Assembly (NCBI GenBank): GCA_023474345.1
Contig: JAMCXS010000032.1
Span: 62,001-126,000, forward strand
Reading direction: 5' to 3'
Length of the DNA stretch: 64,000 nt
Source: Acidobacteriota bacterium
Lineage (GTDB): Bacteria; Acidobacteriota; Terriglobia; UBA7540
A program made the position numbers and the translations under genes. The notes under the pieces are model-generated. The model saw only the letters and a list, made by a program, of their open reading frames with translations, had not been told where the DNA came from and made no database searches. This document shows, in pieces, positions 38,025 through 47,699 of this stretch (the stretch's first letter is position 1; every line of letters starts with the position of its first letter).

Positions 38025-38752
38025 CAGACCACCAATCGAAAATTATCGCCCAAATAGATTCTCTTCACTTCGGTGTCGTTTCCGAGTTCCTCCGGGGATC
38101 CGGAACGGAAGATGCGGCCGTTGTTGATAATGTACGCCCGATCAGTCACCCGCAACGTCTCCCGCACGTTATGATCCGTCACCAAAATGCCGATGCCCCT
38201 TTCCTTGAGACGAACGATGATCTCTTGGATGTCCAACACAGTCAGCGGATCGATTCCGGAAAAGGGTTCATCTAAAAGTATAAACGATGGCATGATTACG
38301 AGGGAACGTGCAATTTCAACCCGGCGCCGTTCTCCTCCTGATAGCAGGTAGCCGTGGCTGCGCCGGACTTGCTGCAGCCCAAGTTCCTCGATCAGTTCTT
38401 CAAGGCGCTCGCGGCGTTGGTGTGCGGTTAAAGGCAGAGTCTCAAGAACCGCCATGATGTTTTCTTCTACCGTGAGTTTCCGGAAGATAGAGGGCTCCTG
38501 AGGAAGGTAACTGATCCCGCTTCTCGCCCGAAGGTACATGGGCAAATTACTGATGTCCGCCTCGTCGAGAAGAACTTGGCCCGAATCGGGATTGATTAAA
38601 CCTACGATGATGTAGAAGGAAGTAGTCTTACCGGCGCCGTTTGGGCCAAGCAGGCCCACCACCTCCCCTTGCGAGATGCTCAGACTGATGTTATCGACAA
38701 CCTTGCGGCCTTTATACGCTTTTGTCAGGTCAACAGTAGAGAGAATATGCAT
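38024..38752 (-). CDS. lptB: LPS-transport ABC ATPase
   Basis: The 242-residue LptB powers extraction of lipopolysaccharide from the inner membrane by LptFG. The Walker [13 protein letters not shown], signature [15 protein letters not shown] and Walker [15 protein letters not shown] are all intact, and the [12 protein letters not shown]-like Q-loop is normal. It begins 6 bases after the LptC/A-like gene ends, in the common lptC-lptA-lptB-rpoN order. Confidence 0.97.
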   Translation of the reverse strand: MHILSTVDLTKAYKGRKVVDNISLSISQGEVVGLLGPNGAGKTTSFYIIVGLINPDSGQVLLDEADISNLPMYLRARSGISYLPQEPSIFRKLTVEENIMAVLETLPLTAHQRRERLEELIEELGLQQVRRSHGYLLSGGERRRVEIARSLVIMPSFILLDEPFSGIDPLTVLDIQEIIVRLKERGIGILVTDHNVRETLRVTDRAYIINNGRIFRSGSPEELGNDTEVKRIYLGDNFRLVV

Positions 38753-38758
38753 GGTCGC

Positions 38759-41125
38759 TCATTGCGCGACACGGTGTTCGGTTACCGTTGGTGAGTTGGG
38801 CCCTCCGTCAACTAGCACCCTATCATTGTGGATGTAGAAAGTCAATCGCTGGCCGCTCGAATAGCCCTTCTCCGCATCGTAAATTGCCGGTGGGCCCCCT
38901 GTCACAACAATCTCTCCCTCTTTTGCATCGTAGATGGCGCGGTTACCCTTCACGTATCGCTCAGGCTGGGTAACCAGCACATGCCCTTCAGCCACCGCGC
39001 GCTCGATCTGGGAATCATTTAGCCCCGTGTTTCTTGAAAAGTAGACCTCCAACCGATCTGCTCGAAGCTTCGTGCCCTGAGTTTTGAGTACCACATGGCC
39101 GGAATAAAGAGCTTTGTGCCCTTCGTCAAAGTAATTAAGCCGGTCGGCACAGATGGTTGCAGGGCGAGAGCCCGGTTCCGCTTGCTTTCCCCCGACAGCC
39201 GCTAAAGGGGCGCTCGCGGGTTGCAGGAGGGAGGTTATGACGGGTGACCCCGAACTTACTCGTCGCTGATTTTTGTACACCTCGAGTCGCGAAGATTCCA
39301 CCACGTCCGTCCCTTGCCAGGCCCGGACGTGACCTTCATAAACGACCACCTGACTGTTGCGGTCGGCCACCATGCGGTCCGCCACCACATTGGTGGGCAA
39401 CGATGAACCCTTTTGAGGATCGTAGTGAACTGCCTGGACATGACCGATGCCTTCCGCCGTGCCGGATTCAATATGAAGGACAAACTGATCGGCCTGCGCC
39501 CTGGTTGTCCGGTCCCAAATCTGTGGATGGCCTGACAGAACCAGTAATTGTTTCTGCACCAAATCGCGAGCTTGCCCAGCCGCGGCTTCCAGGTTGTTGT
39601 GCCGAAAGCGAAAATCTCCCCATTGGGTTACGGATCGAAGCATTTCGTTAGCCGGATCAAAGACGGCCAGCAACTGCTTGGCAGAAGTTATCGACGGACC
39701 TTCACCCGATGCCGTTGGTGAAGGTTGAAAGACGATATGCGTCCCCCCGGTTCCGCGAAGTGTTTTGAGGCGGCTCGCTGAGTCAAAAGCCATCAAGAAC
39801 TTGTGCGCCGTCACAATCCTCCGACCTCCCTTGGAGTTTTCAGGAAAGAGCACCAGGGTGCCGGAGTCCAATGTCTCAGCTTCCCGGAGGCTCTTCCCTC
39901 CAGGGCGAAAAGCGAATCGAACCGCCTGAGTCGTAAGTTCCTCCCGAGAAACCCTTCCGCCGAAGGCCTCTGACTCCGAAGGCGGGGTTTCCGCGCGTTT
40001 AGGTTGAAATATCGTCAGGCGGACCTGTCCCATTGCTTTCCCGTTTGCCGGGACCTGACCCGGTCCCGAGAAGTCTAATTGTGTTTCATGCGCCTCGAAG
40101 CGAGTGCGAGTGCCACCCTGGACGAATTCCCCTCGGACGCGACCGTCCGCGACCAACCTGCGCAGTTGACCGTTTTCGGGATCCAGGCGGGCTCTCAAGA
40201 CCTCTGCCCGCAGACTCAACTGCTGTTTAGGGGTTTGGTCGGAGGCGTGCACCTTCCCTCTTAAAAGAATCGCCGTGATGCGGTTATGGGAATTGAGAGA
40301 GAGCACACCCTGCTCGGCGGTGACGGTGCGATTGCGCTGGCGGACCTCGACCGGCCCCCACAACTGCACTTTCTTCCCGTTGTTGTCATAGCGTAGTCGG
40401 CTGGCGGAAAGCTGTATGGGCAGGGTACCATGCCGGTTTTGTGAAGACTGAAAAACTGCCTTCACATCCTTCTTTAGCACAATTTCGCCTTCCCCGGCGG
40501 TGTAGCTCAGCCCGCGAGCTGATCCGGACACGTCGCCCAATCGGAAACGGACTGCGTTGTCACTTTCGACAAACTTTGAATGGTCCCGGGAAGATACTCT
40601 GGAGGTTTTAATAACGACCGATTGTCCGTTGATGGCTGGGGATAAAAATTTCTCTTCACTTCCGCCCAGCGTGCCGTTCCGTTGGGATGGTAGTTTGGGG
40701 GCGTTCAAAATCAATTCTACGGCGCCGGGAGTGGAAAGATTGTTCGTTGCGCGGTTGTATTCTCCTTCCGCGGTTCGCAGGATATCATAGCGATTTCCTG
40801 AGCGGCCGTAGAACTTAACGTAAACGTCCTTCAACAGTGTTGCGCCACCTTGTTTCATAGCAAGGGTACGCGCAGCATGAATGCTAAAAACTTCCTGCCC
40901 TCCCTCAGAACGGGTAAATGTGAACCCAGAAAGTTGTTGATTGACGTTTTTCGGCACTTCTGGCGGTGGCGGCAAAGATTTTTGCCTGTTTGCGTTCCGC
41001 CAATAAGTCAGTACGACGATCCCTAGGGTTACAAGCAACCCTCCAACGATCAAACACCTGATCCATATACCGCGCCGGGCTTGCTGCCGGACTTTTCGTT
41101 CCAGGATGTCCCGCTTTTTCTCCAC
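38759..41125 (-). CDS. LptC-LptA-like fused LPS export protein
   Basis: A 788-residue protein anchored by one N-terminal transmembrane helix (LIVGGLLVTLGIVVLTYW) followed by an LptC-like beta-jellyroll (about 55-200), then long beta-rich stretches with OstA/LptA-type repeats and a C-terminal LptA-like domain (about 660-775; ADRLNYFDEGHKALYSGHV). It probably forms part of the periplasmic LPS bridge. In E. coli LptC (~190 aa) and LptA (~185 aa) are separate, so the size and fusion are unusual, although multi-OstA proteins occur in Acidobacteriota. It lies directly upstream of lptB and 45 bases after recJ. Confidence 0.8.
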   Translation of the reverse strand: MEKKRDILERKVRQQARRGIWIRCLIVGGLLVTLGIVVLTYWRNANRQKSLPPPPEVPKNVNQQLSGFTFTRSEGGQEVFSIHAARTLAMKQGGATLLKDVYVKFYGRSGNRYDILRTAEGEYNRATNNLSTPGAVELILNAPKLPSQRNGTLGGSEEKFLSPAINGQSVVIKTSRVSSRDHSKFVESDNAVRFRLGDVSGSARGLSYTAGEGEIVLKKDVKAVFQSSQNRHGTLPIQLSASRLRYDNNGKKVQLWGPVEVRQRNRTVTAEQGVLSLNSHNRITAILLRGKVHASDQTPKQQLSLRAEVLRARLDPENGQLRRLVADGRVRGEFVQGGTRTRFEAHETQLDFSGPGQVPANGKAMGQVRLTIFQPKRAETPPSESEAFGGRVSREELTTQAVRFAFRPGGKSLREAETLDSGTLVLFPENSKGGRRIVTAHKFLMAFDSASRLKTLRGTGGTHIVFQPSPTASGEGPSITSAKQLLAVFDPANEMLRSVTQWGDFRFRHNNLEAAAGQARDLVQKQLLVLSGHPQIWDRTTRAQADQFVLHIESGTAEGIGHVQAVHYDPQKGSSLPTNVVADRMVADRNSQVVVYEGHVRAWQGTDVVESSRLEVYKNQRRVSSGSPVITSLLQPASAPLAAVGGKQAEPGSRPATICADRLNYFDEGHKALYSGHVVLKTQGTKLRADRLEVYFSRNTGLNDSQIERAVAEGHVLVTQPERYVKGNRAIYDAKEGEIVVTGGPPAIYDAEKGYSSGQRLTFYIHNDRVLVDGGPNSPTVTEHRVAQ

Positions 41126-41170
41126 GTTTATAATTTTATACCCCGGTGCGCAGTCTTTTCCGCGCCTTCT

Positions 41171-42874
41171 TTAAGTCGATCCTTTAAGGCTCGAATGCAG
41201 ATCTTTGATGATCATTTGGAGCGAGGCGATTCCCTGGTACGTGTTTTCGCTGAGTGTAAAAGCCAAATCCAATGAGTCCCCGGACTCGAGCAGCCTTGCC
41301 TGCTCGCCTTGATTCCAACCGACAGCATCGAAAAGCTTTGCACCTTTCCCCACCTTCAGTTTTAGATGCTTTTCCCCGACGACTCGCGGCGCAAACGCCA
41401 GGCGCAGGTTGCGGGCAAGGAACACGGGGGTTGGATTGCCCAGCCCGAACGGCTCCAGCCTTTTCAACTCCTCATAGACCGGCCAACCCATCTGATCCAG
41501 ATCGACCTCGGTGTCTACGCGCAAGAGAGGTTCCAGATCCTCAACAGATAGGACTGAACGCGCATATTCCTCGAAACGGCTACTCAACTCGCCGATCCGC
41601 TCGGATGGCAGGGTGAATCCGGCCGCCGCGCGATGTCCGCCGAAACGCTCAAAAATGTCCTGCGAGGCAGTGAGGGCATTCAACAGGTGAAAGTTTGGAA
41701 TCGATCTCCCCGATCCCTGCCCCGTGCCATCTTCCACGCCAATCACCAGCGTGGGTCGGTTCAAGCGCTCCACAACTCGCTGAGCCACGATCCCCAGCAC
41801 CCCCCGGTGCCAACCCTGGCCCGCAAACACCTGTGTATAGCGCGCAGAGAGTTCCGGTTGACACTTCAGGGTTTCATCAATTTCATTCAGGATGGAATCC
41901 TCCACCCGCTGGCGCTCGCCGTTAAGCTCATCAAGCAAGAGTGCGATTTCGCGGGCCTTCGCGGGGTTCGTTGTTCTGAGGAGTTCAATAACGGCGCGAG
42001 CGTCTTTTATCCGCCCCGCCGCATTCAAGCGTGGCGCGATTCGGAAAGCTACATCCGCGGCGGTGGGCGCCCGTCCACTCAGCCCCGCCACCTCCAGAAG
42101 TGCGCTAAGCCCCGACTGCACCGGCCGCCCGAGGCCTTGGAGCCCAAACTTCGCAATGATCCGGTTTTCGCCGGTCAGCGGAACTACGTCCGCAATGGTT
42201 CCGATCGCAACGACCTTCAAATAGGACCTGAGCAGGGCTTCAGACATTCGGGGGCCAATGAGCGCCTGCGTCAGCTTGAAAGCCACGCCCACGCCCGAAA
42301 GGTTCTTACCGGGGTAGGAGCAGTCGGGGCGACGTGGATTTAGAATGGCGTACGCGGGAGGAAGCGAATTTTTCGGCAGGTGGTGGTCGGTGACGATGCA
42401 GTCAATCCCCAACGCTCGCCCTCGCGCCAATACTTCGTGCTCGCGGATTCCTGTATCAACACTGAGTAAAACTCTGTAACCTTCCGCGGCAGCCCGTTCC
42501 ACCACCGGCAAACGCATTCCATAGCCTTCTTGCAGCCGGTGGGGAATATGGGCCTCCGCGCGGGCACCAAGCGATCCGAGAGCTGTCAGCAGGACCACCG
42601 CGGCGGTTGTCCCATCGACGTCATAATCACCGTAGATCAGGATTTTTTCTTTTTGCGCAATGGCGCGGCGCAGACGTTCCACAGCGGCGTCCATGCCTGC
42701 CATCAGGAAAGGATTATGTAGCTGGGCTAGGCTGGGATTTAGAAATTCATGCGCAGGTTCGGGCTCCGTAATCCCGCGAAGAACCAGCAAGCGGGCGACG
42801 AGCGGCGAGACTCCCAACTCGCGAGCCAGTCTTCCGGCCTGATCTGCCGCCACCGATGCCAGTTGCCAACGCAT
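41171..42874 (-). CDS. recJ: Single-stranded-DNA-specific 5'-3' exonuclease RecJ
   Basis: RecJ degrades single-stranded DNA from 5' ends in recombination and mismatch repair. The 567-residue length is normal. The DHH-superfamily motifs are present: motif I IYGDYDVDGTTAAV, motif III VTDHHLP, and later GVLGIVAQRVVERLNRP with a DHHA1-type GSGRSIPNFHL. Catalytic Asp and His residues look intact. The C-terminal OB-type domain is included. It is upstream of the LptC/A-like gene on the same strand. Confidence 0.96.
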   Translation of the reverse strand: MRWQLASVAADQAGRLARELGVSPLVARLLVLRGITEPEPAHEFLNPSLAQLHNPFLMAGMDAAVERLRRAIAQKEKILIYGDYDVDGTTAAVVLLTALGSLGARAEAHIPHRLQEGYGMRLPVVERAAAEGYRVLLSVDTGIREHEVLARGRALGIDCIVTDHHLPKNSLPPAYAILNPRRPDCSYPGKNLSGVGVAFKLTQALIGPRMSEALLRSYLKVVAIGTIADVVPLTGENRIIAKFGLQGLGRPVQSGLSALLEVAGLSGRAPTAADVAFRIAPRLNAAGRIKDARAVIELLRTTNPAKAREIALLLDELNGERQRVEDSILNEIDETLKCQPELSARYTQVFAGQGWHRGVLGIVAQRVVERLNRPTLVIGVEDGTGQGSGRSIPNFHLLNALTASQDIFERFGGHRAAAGFTLPSERIGELSSRFEEYARSVLSVEDLEPLLRVDTEVDLDQMGWPVYEELKRLEPFGLGNPTPVFLARNLRLAFAPRVVGEKHLKLKVGKGAKLFDAVGWNQGEQARLLESGDSLDLAFTLSENTYQGIASLQMIIKDLHSSLKGST

Positions 42875-43049
42875 GACTTTCGCATCATCGTGACAGGTTC
42901 ACTTTCCGGTTGCAAGATCATTTGATAGATGTGTCTTGTCGTCGGTAATGCCGTATTGATGCCTAGTTCCGTGGGAAATAGGCGCACACGTAGGCACAAA
43001 GACAAATCATGAATGGGGCGCTTTGCACAAAGGCAGCCCGGGCGAAAAG

Positions 43050-44111
43050 CTAACTGACAATGCCTTCGCCCGCGAGCGCGATGTTGTCGCGTTTAGCATT
43101 TTTGACCAGGTACATCGCCTCGTCAGCAAGGTGTAGAAGTTCCCGTCTGGTGCGAGCATCCTCCGGGAAACCGGATATCCCGAAGCTCGCCGTCACCCTA
43201 ACGTTGAGCCCTTCCTCGACGAAAAATATCCGGGAGTTCAATAATTCCCGAAGACGCCGCACGACCGTGAGAGCGTTGTGTTTAGAAGTCTGCGGCAGGA
43301 GCACAACAAATTCGTCGCCACCATAGCGAAAGGCATAGTCAATCATGCGAAGATGACTCTTGATCAGATCTCCGACAAGCCAGAGGAGTTTGGAGCCTAG
43401 GAGGTGGCCATGGGTATCGTTGACCTGCTTGAAATGGTCAAGGTCAATAAAAATGACGGAAAACTCATAGCCATATCGAGTGGAGCGGTAAATCTCCGCA
43501 TCCAGGACAAAGTTGAGGTGGCGCGCGTTATAGAGGGCTGTGCAGTCGTCGGTGATTGTCAGTTCGTGGATCCGCTTGACATAGCGGGCGTTTTCGAGCG
43601 CTATGGCCGCATAATCCGCAAGGTTCTTTAGAATGGGAATGTCTTCCTCATGGAAACGTTCCTTGCCTGAAGTGTTGACCAACTCGATCACTCCCAGAAC
43701 GTTTTCCCGCCCCTTGACCGGCACGCAGATGATGGACTGCGCTTCGGGGTGCCAGGATCCATTCCTTCTCACAACCCGGCGCGGATCCGTTTTGATATCT
43801 TCGACTAACACCGGCTCCCCGTGCTCGGCAACCCAGCCGACTATGCCCTCTCCCATTTTGACGCGAACGTCTTTTAGCTGGTTCGCGTTCGTCCCGATTG
43901 CCATTTCGTAATAAAGCTCGTCGGCCTTGTCGTCGAGCATCAGCAGCGACCAGGTATCAGGCTGAAGAAAGTCGCTAATCTTCTCCATAATGGTTTGTAG
44001 AATTTTCTGCAGATCGAGAGTCGACGCAAGGGCTTTGCCAACTTCGTGGAAAAGCGAGAGGCGTTCGAGTTGCCGCCTGAGTTCAGCAATCTCGTCGTCC
44101 CGTTGTGTCAT
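43050..44111 (-). CDS. GAF-GGDEF diguanylate cyclase
   Basis: A 353-residue cytoplasmic signalling enzyme that would make cyclic-di-GMP. A short coiled coil is followed by a GAF domain (about 30-180) and a GGDEF domain (about 190-350). The active-site motif is an intact GGDEF (YRYGGDEFVVLLP). The product-inhibition I-site RxxD is present as RMID, five residues before GGDEF, so feedback control is expected. I use the Met at 44111 after a weak site; the frame continues to 44156. It is separated from recJ by 175 bases. Confidence 0.92.
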   Translation of the reverse strand: MTQRDDEIAELRRQLERLSLFHEVGKALASTLDLQKILQTIMEKISDFLQPDTWSLLMLDDKADELYYEMAIGTNANQLKDVRVKMGEGIVGWVAEHGEPVLVEDIKTDPRRVVRRNGSWHPEAQSIICVPVKGRENVLGVIELVNTSGKERFHEEDIPILKNLADYAAIALENARYVKRIHELTITDDCTALYNARHLNFVLDAEIYRSTRYGYEFSVIFIDLDHFKQVNDTHGHLLGSKLLWLVGDLIKSHLRMIDYAFRYGGDEFVVLLPQTSKHNALTVVRRLRELLNSRIFFVEEGLNVRVTASFGISGFPEDARTRRELLHLADEAMYLVKNAKRDNIALAGEGIVS

Positions 44112-44719
44112 GGATAACCCACATCCTGGCGATAGATTCGACCCGTCAACTATCACAATATACCTCCAGCCTCATTCACTATTCTTTTTCGGCCATTTCT
44201 ACGTTTTGCTTAGCCTTACTTTCTCGCGACCTGCCCCAACCCTCGTCGTTCTTGGTGTTGCTGGAAGCCGCAGACCATCGGCCACCTTGCCCGCTGGGAA
44301 GAACAAGCGCAAAGGCGCCAAGTGGGCAATGGATGCATATTGCTTCCCGAAGTTCTGCCCAGCATGGGACAAACGCTCTGGCATGAGGCTATCCGCGAGG
44401 CGTAATGGGGCAGGTTGTCAGGCTGGGGCGTCAACGCACCGCGAAGGGCTGTCTCTCCAGCACCTGGAAAGACTTGACGCGCTCGCCCTCCTGAAAATAT
44501 GGCAACACCTTATTGAACACACAGGGTTTATTCCGATTAGGTTATCTACATGCCACGTAGTAGCCCGGAGGGCCGCGATGTCTGCACTCCATTCCACCAC
44601 ACGCATTTTCATGGGGTGATGAGGCTGGTATGAGCGAGGCTGCCTTGACCCTTTCTCTTGGTGTATGCTAGGCTCGATAATTCGTCCTTACGGATGAGTT
44701 GGGGTCAGGAGGGTCAGGC
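44112..44719. other. Intergenic region before the glycine cleavage operon
   Basis: About 600 bases between divergent genes with no supportable gene. The promoter of gcvT is probably near TTGACC (44645-44650) with TAGGCT 18 bases later, but this match is weak. I looked for a glycine riboswitch and did not see one. Confidence 0.45.
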
Positions 44720-45829
44720 TTGGCCACCCTGGAAGAACACGGGGCAAAACGTACGACACTTTACGCTGTTCATAAGGCAGCGGGCGCGAAGATGGCCGAA
44801 TTTGGCGCATGGGAGATGCCCATCGAATATGCGGGCATCACTCAGGAGCATCTGGCGGTCCGAAACTCGGCTGCCCTCTTCGACGTCAGCCATATGGGTG
44901 AAATCTCCGTGTGTGGCCCCCGAGCGCTTGCCTTGCTGCAAGGGCTTACATCAAACGACGTGGCGCGGCTGAAGATATTCCAGGCTCAGTACACTGCCCT
45001 GACGTATCCCCAGGGAAGCGCGGTAGACGATTGCGTTGTTCATCGGCTGGATGAAGACAAATATTTCATCTGCGTGAATGCGGCAAACACCCAAAAAGAT
45101 TACGATTGGATTGTGGAGCACAATGCCGTCGGGGCGGAAGTCCGGGACGTCTCTTCTGAATACTCCCAGCTTGCCTTGCAGGGCCCGCGCGCGATGGCGA
45201 TTTTGGCTAATGTGACCGACTTTAACCTCGCTTCGCTCCGGTATTACTGGTGCGGCTACGCCCAATGCTGCGGAGTCCAAGGTCTTTTGGCAAGAACAGG
45301 TTACACGGGCGAGGATGGTTTTGAGTTCTACTTCCCGCCCCAGGGCTCCGCCCGAGTATGGAACGCTTTGCTCGAGGCCGGCCGGAAAGAAAAGCTCCAA
45401 CCCGCCGGGCTGGGAGCGCGTAACACGTTGCGTCTGGAGGCGGGGTATCCTCTCTACGGACATGAACTGGATGAAGATACAACGCTCCTTGAGGCGAATC
45501 TGGGGTGGATTTGCAAACTGGACAAAGGCGAGTTTGTAGGAAGAAGCGCCCTCGAGAAACAGCGCCAGCTTGGGGTTCGCAAAAAACTGGTGGGTTTTGA
45601 AATGCTGGATCCCGGAATCGCGCGTGATGGCTACCCAGTGTGGGTAGAAGGCAAAAAGGTGGGACGGGTCACAAGCGGCTCTCCCGCTCCCTTCCTGAAA
45701 AAGAATATCGGGCTGGCTTTCGTCTCCCCGGCCGCAGCCGAAACAGGACGAGAAATGACCATCGAAATACGAGCCAGGCAGGTGCGGGCGCGCCAAGTGC
45801 CTCTACCTTTTTACAAACGACCTAAGTAG
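44720..45829 (+). CDS. gcvT: Glycine cleavage system T protein (aminomethyltransferase)
   Basis: GcvT transfers the methylene group from the H-protein-bound intermediate to tetrahydrofolate, releasing ammonia. The 369-residue protein shows the N-terminal motif KMAEFGAWEMPIEY, FDVSHMGEI, the GPRAMAIL region, and the C-terminal LGWICKLDKGEFVGR. I chose TTG at 44720 because AGGAGGG lies 6 bases upstream, whereas the earlier TTG at 44699 lacks a site. It is the first gene of gcvT-gcvH-gcvPA-gcvPB. Confidence 0.95.
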   Translation: MATLEEHGAKRTTLYAVHKAAGAKMAEFGAWEMPIEYAGITQEHLAVRNSAALFDVSHMGEISVCGPRALALLQGLTSNDVARLKIFQAQYTALTYPQGSAVDDCVVHRLDEDKYFICVNAANTQKDYDWIVEHNAVGAEVRDVSSEYSQLALQGPRAMAILANVTDFNLASLRYYWCGYAQCCGVQGLLARTGYTGEDGFEFYFPPQGSARVWNALLEAGRKEKLQPAGLGARNTLRLEAGYPLYGHELDEDTTLLEANLGWICKLDKGEFVGRSALEKQRQLGVRKKLVGFEMLDPGIARDGYPVWVEGKKVGRVTSGSPAPFLKKNIGLAFVSPAAAETGREMTIEIRARQVRARQVPLPFYKRPK

Positions 45830-45909
45830 GATGGGAATATGGCTTACGGAACCCGGCAAGGCCAAGTCAGTGGGTTCCAGACAATTTATCCTATGGGAGC
45901 GTAATTTCC

Positions 45910-46299
45910 ATGTACCCTGAAGAATTTCAATACACCAAAGACCATGAATGGCTTCGAGTAGACGAAGGTATCGGAACCCTCGGGATTACCGAGCATGCCC
46001 AGAAGGAATTGGGCGACGTCGTCTATGTTGAACTCCCGAAGGTAGGGGATCCGGTGACGGCGTCGGAGACCCTCGGGACCGTCGAGTCTGTTAAAGCAGT
46101 TTCGGAAGTTTACTCGCCGGTGACGGGAGAAGTGCTTGCCGTTAACGACAAGCTCCAAAACCATCCTGAGCTCTTGAATTCCGACCCCCACGGGTCTGCC
46201 TGGCTGGTTCAGATACGCCTCTCCGATCCGAAGGAAATTGAGAAGTTGATGTCCGCTGAGGAATACGAGGCGTATGTTCGGGAGGATAAGGCCCACTAA
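45910..46299 (+). CDS. gcvH: Glycine cleavage system H protein
   Basis: The 129-residue lipoyl carrier that shuttles the aminomethyl group between the P and T proteins. The lipoylation lysine is in TLGTVESVKAVSEV at residue ~64, with the flanking beta-barrel intact. Its stop codon overlaps the gcvPA start codon by one base. Confidence 0.97.
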   Translation: MYPEEFQYTKDHEWLRVDEGIGTLGITEHAQKELGDVVYVELPKVGDPVTASETLGTVESVKAVSEVYSPVTGEVLAVNDKLQNHPELLNSDPHGSAWLVQIRLSDPKEIEKLMSAEEYEAYVREDKAH

Positions 46300-47699
46300 T
46301 GCGTTACCTCCCGAACTCACCCAGTGACCGAGCTGAAATGCTTCGCACCATCGGTTACGGGTCTGTTGAAGAGCTCTTTTCCCAGATTCCTCAAGAAATC
46401 CGGTTTCAGGGGCGGTTAAATCTGCCCGGTCCGCTCTCAGAGCAGGAAATCCTGGATTTTTTCCGGGAGGCTGCCAGCCAAACCAGTCGCGAGTACGCTT
46501 CTTTCCTTGGCGCAGGAGCATACTCGCATTTCCGGCCGGTTGCCGTCGATGCCATGCTCTCCCGGGGCGAGTTTTTTACTGCTTACACGCCATACCAAGG
46601 AGAGCTTGCGCAGGGAACCTTGCAGGCGATGTTTGAGTTTCAAACTTTGATGACCCAGCTCACGGGGATGGAGGTCTCGAACGCCTCCCTCTACGATGGG
46701 TCCACGGCGACCACCGAAGCAGTCTTGATGGCACTTCGGTTGACGCGACGTAACCGGGTGCTCGTTGCAAGAAGCCTTCATCCTGAGTACCGGGAAGTCA
46801 TGACGACTTATGTTCGCCATCAGGGAACCGAAATGGTAAATGTGCCCTATTCGGCTGCCGGGCAACTGAACATGGGAGAATTGGAGCTGGCTCTCAAACC
46901 GGAAACCGCCGCCGTCGTGGTCCAGTCGCCGAACTTTTTTGGCGTGGTCGAGCACTGCAGAAAAGTCGCCGAACTCGTTCACCAAAAGGGCGCCTTGCTG
47001 ATCGTTTCCGTAACCGAGCCGCTTTCGCTTGCGGTTATTAATCCGCCTAGCGAGGCCGACATTGTTGCTGGCGAAGCACAATCATTCGGCGTTCCGGTAG
47101 CCTTCGGAGGACCGTACCTCGGCTTCCTTGCAACGCGTGAGAAGTTTATGCGCCAAATGCCGGGGCGGCTGGTAGGACAGACCGTTGACACTGAAGGCCG
47201 TCGCGGATTTGTCTTGACGCTCGCCACTCGCGAACAGCACATCCGCCGAGAAAAAGCCACCTCTAACATTTGCACCAACCAATCTTTGTGCGCGCTGGCT
47301 GCCACGATTTATCTCTGCTTGCTTGGGAAGGAAGGACTGAAGGCCCTTGCCGAGCACAACCTGGCCAAAGCCCACTACGCGGCTCACCAGCTCCTGGACG
47401 TCCCAGACATCACGATTCCCTTTCAGGGGCCATATTTCAATGAGTTCGTGGTCAAGGTTCCAGGCGGGGCAGAAGGCCTGCTGCGCATACTGCGCCGGGA
47501 AAAGATCCTTGGCGGAGTAAGTCTCGGGCGATTCTATCCTGAGCTTAAGGATCACATTCTGGTTTGCGTTACTGAGACCGTGAATAAGGCCACTATTGAC
47601 CACATGGCGCGGGTGTACAACGACTATGCAAAACGCAAGAAATCAGGCAACGCCAGGAAAGCAACGGCGTCTCATGCTTTGGGTCAGGAAAATGTATGA
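46299..47699 (+). CDS. gcvPA: Glycine dehydrogenase (decarboxylating) subunit 1
   Basis: The 466-residue N-terminal half of the two-subunit P protein, which decarboxylates glycine with PLP. It contains the family motifs FLGAGAYSHF, TPYQGELAQGTLQ, and NASLYDGSTATTEA. PLP is bound by the partner subunit. It overlaps gcvH by one base and gcvPB by four, so the three genes are probably coupled. Confidence 0.97.
   Translation: MRYLPNSPSDRAEMLRTIGYGSVEELFSQIPQEIRFQGRLNLPGPLSEQEILDFFREAASQTSREYASFLGAGAYSHFRPVAVDAMLSRGEFFTAYTPYQGELAQGTLQAMFEFQTLMTQLTGMEVSNASLYDGSTATTEAVLMALRLTRRNRVLVARSLHPEYREVMTTYVRHQGTEMVNVPYSAAGQLNMGELELALKPETAAVVVQSPNFFGVVEHCRKVAELVHQKGALLIVSVTEPLSLAVINPPSEADIVAGEAQSFGVPVAFGGPYLGFLATREKFMRQMPGRLVGQTVDTEGRRGFVLTLATREQHIRREKATSNICTNQSLCALAATIYLCLLGKEGLKALAEHNLAKAHYAAHQLLDVPDITIPFQGPYFNEFVVKVPGGAEGLLRILRREKILGGVSLGRFYPELKDHILVCVTETVNKATIDHMARVYNDYAKRKKSGNARKATASHALGQENV

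Noticed and set aside
44440-44719. Possible glycine riboswitch upstream of gcvT
   Set aside because: The conserved aptamer sequences were searched for by eye and not found.
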